From: Lonicera japonica
Taxonomy: Eukaryota > Streptophyta > Magnoliopsida > Dipsacales > Caprifoliaceae
Assembly: GCA_021464415.1 (NCBI GenBank)
Contig: JAKCWG010000826.1
Location: 62,001 to 126,000 of the forward strand
Reading direction: 5' to 3'
Length of the DNA stretch: 64,000 nucleotides
A program made the translations under genes and the position numbers. The stretch's first letter is position 1. Each line of letters starts with the position of its first letter. This document shows positions 56,273 to 64,000 of the stretch, piece by piece. The notes under the pieces were generated by a model. It saw only the letters and a list, made by a program, of their open reading frames with translations, was not told the origin of the DNA and searched no databases.

Positions 56273-58723
56273 TTATCGCCTAAATATTAATGATAACAAT
56301 TTACGTTCTATCCCCTTGTGTTTGTGAACCCCATCAGACGCTTGACTCAACGTTACGCGTGTTTTCTCAAGTTCCTCTTCACATACATCACAAGTTTTGT
56401 TTCCCAAACATCCTTCATGTACGAAGACATTCTTGCACTTGCATTTTGTCTTGAGCACAGTTTCTTCCGCTTCGAACATCGTAAAACACACATTACAAAA
56501 TGCTTCTTCTACAGGAATCGTCGGATCGGGTTTTCCTGGAGCCGTAATGCCATCATCTAATGCGTGAAAGCTCAAAGTCAATTAATTACACCGTTAAGAA
56601 ATAAACAGTGAACATATACATAGCACGAACACTAACATTATGATCGGGCCATTGAAGTATTATGTATTGGCAATGTCCGAGCAGTATTTCGCAAAGAGTA
56701 CGTTATCCTAATTTGCGTAGTGCAGGCACTGTTAATTATATGTTCTTTATTAAAAATAAATTAATAAACAAACCAAGTAGGCAACCCAAAATCAATTGAC
56801 TATGGGAGGAGTAGCCCATACATCTTACATATTGCTTTGGGATGATCTGTTTTTCCGATGTGGGATTTTGTAATCTCAACACTGCCCTCACGTGTGGCTT
56901 AATTTTGAGCCTAATATGTGGATTGTTTATACTGGGTGAAGTGGAGCCCCATGTGGCCGTTGGACCTTAACACGGTGAATAGACTTCCTTCTGATACCAT
57001 ATTAGAGTTTGGAGTATTCAACCCAACGCAATTGGCTATGGGTGCAATAACCCTTAGATCTTTTATATTACTTTAGGAGGATCCGTTTTTCCGATTTAAG
57101 ATTTTGTAATCTCAACGTGCATAATATTTCTCAGCTAAAAGAGAACATATATATACATACGTTCCCTGAGTTTCGAGTATGAAACAGTAACTCTTAATTA
57201 GCGATACGTACCATACAAAATTTACTACTAATTTTCATATATTTCAAAAAATTCATATATATAATTTTATCTACATTGAAATGAGCAGAAAATAATTTAA
57301 CAGGCATGTGTCATCACACTTACCGTTGGGATTCGTTGTTTGGATCTTCAGGACAAAAACATCTTTCTTCGGCTCGGAAGGATTCTTCCCGGGTGCTTCA
57401 ACCTGGACAAATTAAATGAAAACAAAAGAACATTTAATAAAAAAAATGTATTATCAAAATAATAAATTATTTGCTGCACCAAAACAAATACTAATCACAT
57501 TAACTTACCTTATGGTATGGAAATATTTTGTATTATTATTTTTTCGACAAGTTTTACTTTGACAATAGTACCGCTTACTCTTGTCAACTTTAGTAATTTA
57601 ATGAAACTATTAGATAATATTAACAAGTGCATGATTACTCCAAATTGTAACCATACTGTTCAAATAAGTCATATCACATTTTTTATTTTTTTTAAGAAAT
57701 AAAGATTGCACGGGTAAAATTGAATTAAGATAGGTTCTTTGATACAAATATATAGCAAAACATGCTTTTAGCAAAGATTTTCATTGCTTATTCATACTTC
57801 CCAATTTATTAGTGACGGAAAACTATGTCTAAAAAGACTGGCGACCGAAAAACATCTCTAAAAGATAGGGCCACAAGTAAACAATTCGCTCAAGACACAA
57901 CCACATATATCTAAGTAGAATATATTTAACCAATGCACTATATATAGCCATGCACATATGATATGTGACCGGTCGATTTTGTGGTTCGAAGTTTGTTTCA
58001 ATAGTAAGGTATTCAAATCCTATTACAATTATAGTTTTGATAATATAAAATAAAATTGTATTGGTAAAATGAGAAATCAAAAGTATGAAGAGAGATCGAG
58101 TCTCAAAATCATTGAAATTTGTCTTTTACTTTAATTATATAATAGCATAGATATATTTCTTAAATCCTTGACTATTGTTTCTTATATAAGGGAAAAAGAT
58201 AAACATGCAAAGGGGTAACAAAAATAAAATAAAAATGAAAAAACTGATTAAAGCACAATATAACTTCTTTTTTTTTTTGGGTGGGAGGTGGGGGGTGGTT
58301 TACAAAATTTTAGGTGTTGGAAGGCTATCTTAGTTCAAGGTCATGGCATGTCAAAAAACTCAATGAGCAGTTACAGTGATTCTTACAAAACGTCTACAAA
58401 GAAGGATGTATTGCTAATAGCAAAATTAATTCGAACCTTATAAGCCTTACAGATCTTAGTATAAGTTTGCGAAAGCTTACAAAGCTAGTAGATGATTTGA
58501 GCTTGTTGTGGTTCTGATCATGCTTATCTTCCTCCTTGTGCTCCTCCTCCCTCATCACCTTATCTTCTTCTTTATCAACAGCTTGCTTCTTCTCTTCTTT
58601 TTTTTCTTCTCCTCCTCCTCCTCCTCCTCCTCCTCCTTCTTCTTCTTTTTTCTTCTCCATTAGCTCCGATAAAGATACACGTTCTTTATTCATTTTGTCA
58701 CAATCTTTGTTAGCAATTTCCAT
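56273..58723 (-). CDS. Gene C: three-exon RING-CH-like paralog without micro-exons
   Basis: Exons on the minus strand: 58481-58723 (81 codons; MEIANKD..., a nine-Gly run, long Glu/Lys-rich stretch, ends KSSTSF), 57324-57402 (26 codons plus 1 nt, VEAPGKNP...), 56273-56556 (completes the split codon, 93 residues, stop). Junctions are GT-AG with phases 0 and 1 as in genes A and B, giving about 201 residues. Zinc ligands are CNVC, CKC, HEGC and CDVC with spacing identical to the paralogs, then RVTL. The exon 1 end matches the SSST end of the paralogs, so it is a diverged family member in which exon 1 joins the linker directly. The acidic/basic first exon is probably disordered. Function is unproven. 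Confidence 0.75.
56770..57117 (-). mobile_element. TRIM-like element in intron 2 of gene C
   Basis: Two diverged direct repeats, each beginning (minus strand) GTTGAGATTACAAAATC, start at about 57117 and 56881. Right after the first (about 57000-57117) comes TGGTATCAG (56991-56999), a tRNA-Met primer site. Such short LTRs with a PBS and no genes fit a terminal-repeat retrotransposon in miniature. The far end of the second LTR is unclear. Confidence 0.55.
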
Positions 58724-59300
58724 CACATTAACAAGAATACAAGAAAGTGTACAAGCAAAAATATATAAGAATGTTGAAAATCAATGTGAAATATTAGTAT
58801 TTATATATAATTAAAAACTTCACCAACAAACATATTTTTGTTTTTTAGTAAAGTTGACCTACCCCATATTGAGATCTGATCCTACTATTAAATATAAATA
58901 TACACTATACACACACCCCTAGGGCTAGTTAGAGATGTGAAATTTCGCAGAGGCTTCAATTAAATTTCCTTTATTTTACAAATATGTATAATGTAATTTG
59001 AGATCCATACTAGGGAAAGAAAGCTTCATTTAAAGTATGTACTTCCGGTTTGGAAGATTGAGTCTTAGATATCGGACGCTCTGACCTATGGCTTCTGCAA
59101 AGAGGCTTTCTTAGCCCTGAAAACAACCTTTTCGTAGTTAGATCCGCTGCATGAGCAACCCGACTGTGCGCTAGTGCATGTTTTGATATTTGGAAAGAAA
59201 CTTCTGGGATTATTTTTTTTTTCCTTAGTCTCTCAATATATGTAATTGTATTTTCTGAATGATGAGCGCTGAATGTACTTTTGAAAGTGTTTTTTTTTAA

Positions 59301-59585
59301 CCCGTTTGGTTGTCTTCTAATTTATAAATTAAATAATTTAAAATTGCTTAATTCGTAAATTATTTAATTTGAACGTTTGGTTGCCAAAATGTATTAGCAT
59401 ATAAAGTCATAAATTTAAGTTAATAAGAAAACATAGAGAAATAGTTTGAATTACATTTATAATTATTATACATGTTCATACAGAAAATATTATACCACAA
59501 ATAGTTTCCTTAATAAAAAATATAATTTATTAATTTACAATAAAATAATTCTAAATTAAGATGATTTATACAGTCAAAAGAGCCC
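59301..59585. mobile_element. MITE related to 55295-55573
   Basis: CCCGTTTGGTTGTCTTCTAA at the left end and a diverged CAGTCAAAAGAGCCC at the right; inner ATTTATAAATTAAATAATTT matches the other copy. Confidence 0.55.
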
Positions 59586-60737
59586 TACATTTTAGATCTG
59601 AACGAATCTTTGACTTTATATTTTAAATTTGAATATATTCAAGGGTCCTAGATTTTTGTGAATGAGACAATAAAAAAGAAAAAAATGCAAATTAAAAATA
59701 TATAGTTACACATTTTTCTTTTATAGAAAATAATAATAAAGGCCATTTCATAAATAGTGGCTATAATAAAGAACATCCCTTTAAAATAATTGGTTTAAAC
59801 GACATCCTTTTAATGAAGGTCAAAATATTTATTATTTTATTATTTTAATTAATTATGTTAAATTTCAATACTACCCTTCTTAAAGATAAATACAAGAAAA
59901 TAAATAATATTTATTTTGTTATTTCAATTAATTAAGTTCAATTCCAATACTACCATTCTTATGGATAAATACAAGAAAATAAATATAATATTAAATTCAA
60001 AATTAAATCAATGAAAATAAATTCAAACCAATTCAAATACATATTACAAGAAATTCAAAAAAGAAAACAACGTAAGAAATATTAAGAAATTCAAACCAAT
60101 TCAAACACGAACATTTTACTAGACGGTTAGACACATACATTTTACCATTATAAGTTCAGACATATTGTATTAGTTATTTCAGTAAGGCATATTGAACATT
60201 ATCATTTTAGATATATTGTACTTTTTATCAGTCAACGCACTACCATTTCAGACATATCAAGATGTATCTTTTTAATTTTTTGTTAGACATATTAAATTAT
60301 ACATTTTCAATTTTTTGCCAGACATATTATAAATGTAGGTTGTTCCCTACCAATTATTAAGGAATTTTTATAATTCATTTTAGTTAGATATATTATTTTT
60401 CGCGGTCGAATATGTGAATAGATATATTAGGAGCTTCCTTTTTAAAGACATAAGTTGTATTGTGCTTGTGTTCCAAATTATTTATGTTCAAGGTAATTAT
60501 TGTCGTAGAATATCGTAATACCCCATATTTAATATTGATAAAAACTATATTATATGTTTGAGTGTGATTGAATAAATTTACATATATAGATGCATATCCA
60601 CACGGACAACAGAGGTGGAAGCTTGTATGATGTGTAGGATTCAATTATTTATTATAGTCTCTATGTAGTTAAGATTTAGTTTATATGGGATCGATTTAGT
60701 TTATTTTTTGTGCATTTCATTACATACATTCGGCCAG

Positions 60738-60875
60738 GATCAGGTGCGGACCAGTCCGTAAGGACTGGTCCTTTTTATGACGCTTTTGCGTCATAAAAAA
60801 CACCCCCCAAATATTTTTATGACAAAAAAGCATCATAAAAGGACCAATCTGTAAGGATTGGTCTGTACCAGAAAC
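60738..60875. mobile_element. Small element made of nested hairpins
   Basis: GGACCAGTCCGTAAGGACTG-GTCC (60748-60771) is a hairpin with a GTAA loop. ATGACGCTTTTGCGTCAT (60777-60794) is a second. Diverged inverted counterparts follow at 60818-60839 and 60841-60863, so the whole is also an inverted repeat. It is noncoding. Confidence 0.7.
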
Positions 60876-63197
60876 GAACCCTACATATATTTAAGTAGAC
60901 TTGTTTTTTTATACCCATTGCTTAGTTAACTCCTTTAGATATGGCATCTTTAGATCTAAGTATTGCTTTGAGTTCTTTTTTGTATCCATCCCCAATATCG
61001 TATCTCGTAAAATCGGCTTTTATGCATCCCTTCTCTCTCGTCAGCATAAATCATCACCATTGATATCATTCATTATTCTTTTGCACTGTCTTACTTTTGA
61101 TCCAACTTCCTTGATCGTTTGTGATCATATTGCTCCCCACCACGTTGTTTATTATTTATTTATTTATTTACTTTTTTTTATAAGGTTACATTCTGTGTGT
61201 ATCTTTCAATTTTTTAGCCACCTGTGATCATTGCCTTTCAAACTATGTACTCTTTTCTTGCAGATAATATTTATGTTATAATAATCAAAGGGATGTTGAA
61301 TACGCACGTATTTCAATGATTTTTTATCACGTTTGTTGTTCATTTCAATACATCCTCACACCCATTTTACGATGTTAATTGCACACATTTTTTTCTAGAT
61401 GTTTATCAAAGTTTATCTTGTGTTTAGACATATTTGGAGTTCCATTTGATTGCTGGTAAGTTTCAAAAAATTTGTTATCTTGTTGTTGAATTTTGGATAG
61501 GATAATTTAGATTTAAAATTTTGAATTCGGTTGTTATTTATTAAGTTTTTATTCATATATTTATTTCATTTTTTCAATTTACTTTTGCATTATTTTTGAA
61601 AGAGGTGATTATGGAAACTACAATTAATTTAATTTTTATTTAATTATTTATTATTTTGTCCTTGATCTAAAGGTTGTCCTTTGAACAAAGACAAAAAAAA
61701 TTGTGTATTTCTTTAGAAAGAGAATATGAGATTTTTCCTTTATAAAAAAAATTTCTTTTTTTAATCCAAGGCAGACCCCCGTGAAGAATTAACTATATAT
61801 TGATCCCTAAAGCTGTCGCAATTCCACTTTTATATCTAATGTTTCAATTTGTTCACTTGGTTGCAATGTAGACAAATTATTGATGCCCAGTTTTAAAGTT
61901 GACAATAATAATCATATTCTTGTCACGTGACATTTTTAGAAAAACAAAAAATGTTAGGACATTAATTATTATTTTTTTAGTCATATTCACATTAAATCCC
62001 AACCCCTTTCATCTATTATTAGTACACATGTACCCACTTTCAACTATCACCAAACAAACTTTTATTTTATTTTATTTTTAAATGTGAGTTTCCAACAACC
62101 TAAGCGGGCTGCGGGCACATCTATGCTTGATATAGCTCTTCAATATCGTTCGGTTTGAATTTTTATTTATTTTTAAATAAATTTAAATTAGTAATTTTAC
62201 ATGAAATATTTGAGCCATGATTCAATCTCTTGCCGTGAAGTATAAGAAACTCGTAATGTAAAATTACAAATTTGAGATTCTAGGACGATCTAAAATTTGA
62301 CCAAATGCAAACTTAATCTAATATTATTTAATAAAGGGGATTAATAGGTTTTTAGATGGCAAAATTTATAAGGGATAAAAAATTAGATGATCAATTAAGA
62401 TGCATTTTTAGTTGTTGAACTTTGGAAGCCTCTTTTTTAGTTGGTAAATTAAAACAATTCAAGAGTTTATTTGTAACCAAACTTTTTAGTTTATAACCCA
62501 AGGTTTTACAAATTTGGATTTTTCTACCTATGTGATTATCTATTTTTTACTTTGGTACTCATCTTTAACAGTTCCATAAGTTGACCAAATTAATCCATTA
62601 AGTCAAAGGAAGATGTGATGTGTTATACCAAAAATGCCCTTTGTCTACTAAAACCATTAACAAACACTTTGTGTACTTCGTTTGCCCCTTCACAGTAGAT
62701 AGAAAGAAAATAGATGAAGACATACTCTCATATATCGGAGACCATGGACATCCCTAGTGGTGTAAAGATCAAATGGTAATTACAAATTTGTTGTTGATGA
62801 TAATGATGATGATGATGAAATGGTAAGTCATTCTAAAAAAGAAGACAAATGCTAAGACAAACTAGGCTAGGGGTATATTTGTACCGACGTTCATATTGGG
62901 GGCAGAGGCACATTGGGTCCACGGGTGAAGCATGGCCCCACCTGAAATTTTTGACTTTTCATTAGTTATGTCATATTTGGGGGTTGGAAGGGATTATACA
63001 CATAAGTATAGGCGTGGAAGCTCTAATTAGAGGGGAAAATTGAATATGGCGGAGGGGTTTATGCACGATAAAAGTTAAAAGTTTAGGATGGAGTTTTGTA
63101 TTTTTAGGTTGTTGATTTAAGTGAGGCTCCCTTTATTTATATTATAAAATACTATTGTATTTTTAGGATGGAGTTTTGTATTTTTGGATGAATTTAT

Positions 63198-63950
63198 ATT
63201 ATGGTCTGCATTAGTTCTATACTATTGGATGAATTTTATACACACATCAAGATGTCACATCAAAGTTAAAACACTAACACTAATAATATACACACAATAA
63301 ACTCTCACATTCTAATAATTTTGTCTACATTAAAAATGCAACAACTTAAAATAAAAAATTCAAAATTTAATATTTAAAATCTACTAATCAAGATCAATTG
63401 AACAATATCCATCATGACTATATAATTATACCAAAAAAAATAAAAATATTGTGTAATATTTAAGGGCGTACGTTATGTATTCATATAGTATTGATTATCT
63501 CAATCTGTCATTTTTAGGATGTACGTTACGCCGTTGGATTATGATTAAAAAGACTTTTTAAAAAAATTAAAAATAAGTCGGTCCAATCCGGTATACTTTT
63601 AGTTTTTTTAGCATAAAGATATATTTTTTCTATATTATAAAATATCAAGTTTGACCAAATTTATTTTGAAAAAATTAAAAATTTAATGGTTAAAAATATA
63701 CATATTATGGTGTGCATTAACTCTACACCATTGGATGAGTTTTATAAACACATGAAGATGTCACATCAAAATTAAAGCATTCACACCAATAATATACACA
63801 CAATAAATTCTAACACACCAATAATTTTTTTATATTAAAAATGGCATAACTTAAAATAAAAAAAATAATAATAATTTAATATTTAAAATCTACAAATCAA
63901 GATCAATTAAACAAGATCCATCATGATTATAGAATTACGTAAAAAAAATA
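63198..63950. repeat. Diverged direct repeat, ~235 bp, two copies
   Basis: About 63198-63433 and 63714-63950 align along their length (ATTATGGT..TGCATTA, then GATGTCACATCAAA, then AATAATATACACACAATAAA). They may be LTR- or MITE-like; the window ends too soon to tell. Confidence 0.75.
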
Positions 63951-64000
63951 AAAAATTATTGAGTAACATTAAACACCAATAATATACAAAAATTAAACTC

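Larger units (their letters stand above)
58724..64000. other. Region without recognisable genes
   Basis: AT-rich sequence with scattered repeats. I see the MITE at 59301-59585, the multi-hairpin element at 60738-60875, a TTTA run near 61148, a fragment GGGGGCAGAGGCACATTGGG (62899-62918) that looks transposon-derived, and a direct repeat at the end. No ORF has a supportable domain. Confidence 0.6.

Noticed and set aside
58536..58814. Plus-strand ORF with a Pro run
   Set aside because: It is the antisense of the Gly-run exon of gene C, which has the better case through splice phase and family homology.

Overview
The window is nuclear DNA from a flowering plant, most likely a eudicot. It is very AT-rich and has spliced genes with long AT-rich introns. 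It also holds Athila-type Ty3/gypsy elements primed by tRNA-Asp, MITEs, a TRIM-like element and an endogenous caulimovirid. I cannot name the species. There is no prokaryotic or organellar gene content, and I see no rRNA or tRNA gene.

The host genes are a small tandem family, all on the minus strand. Gene A is at 9837-16672, a dead copy is at 39694-43935, gene B is at 44317-52014 and gene C is at 56273-58723. Each ends in an exon coding a compact C4HC3 (RING-CH-like) zinc-binding domain. Each starts with a charged, probably disordered exon ending in a Ser-Ser-Thr motif. Genes A and B carry between these a series of in-frame 51-57 bp micro-exons coding repeats of a 17-residue Cys/Pro peptide: six in A and two in B. 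Gene C has none and splices exon 1 straight to the linker exon. The splice phases (0,0,...,0,1) agree in all three intact genes. I worked these models out by hand. They are the most interesting content of the window.

The rest is mobile DNA, much of it nested. Positions 1-6087 are the 3' part of a decayed Athila-like element, with broken integrase, a broken env-position ORF and a 3' LTR. Positions 6.1-9.8 kb hold a short copia-like LTR, two Tourist-like MITEs and repeats. Positions 17611-28089 are a nearly complete young Athila-like element on the minus strand: two LTRs, PBS, gag, pol, PPT and a GAAGC target duplication. One in-frame stop splits its gag-pol. It sits in the 3' flank of the dead gene copy. 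Positions 28757-39424 are an endogenous pararetrovirus integrated as more than one circular genome length, with ~1 kb terminal redundancy. It was later hit by an Athila-type LTR (30286-32225, now solo) and a Stowaway MITE (33022-33274). It separates the dead copy's last exon from its own 3' flank. Further insertions lie inside introns: a 579 bp fold-back element with a perfect 9 bp target duplication, a ~1 kb long-TIR element, a solo-LTR-like element, a Helitron-like piece and a TRIM-like element.

From 52.7 to 56.2 kb and from 58.7 to 64 kb I see no gene, only MITEs, an LTR relic, a multi-hairpin element and direct repeats.
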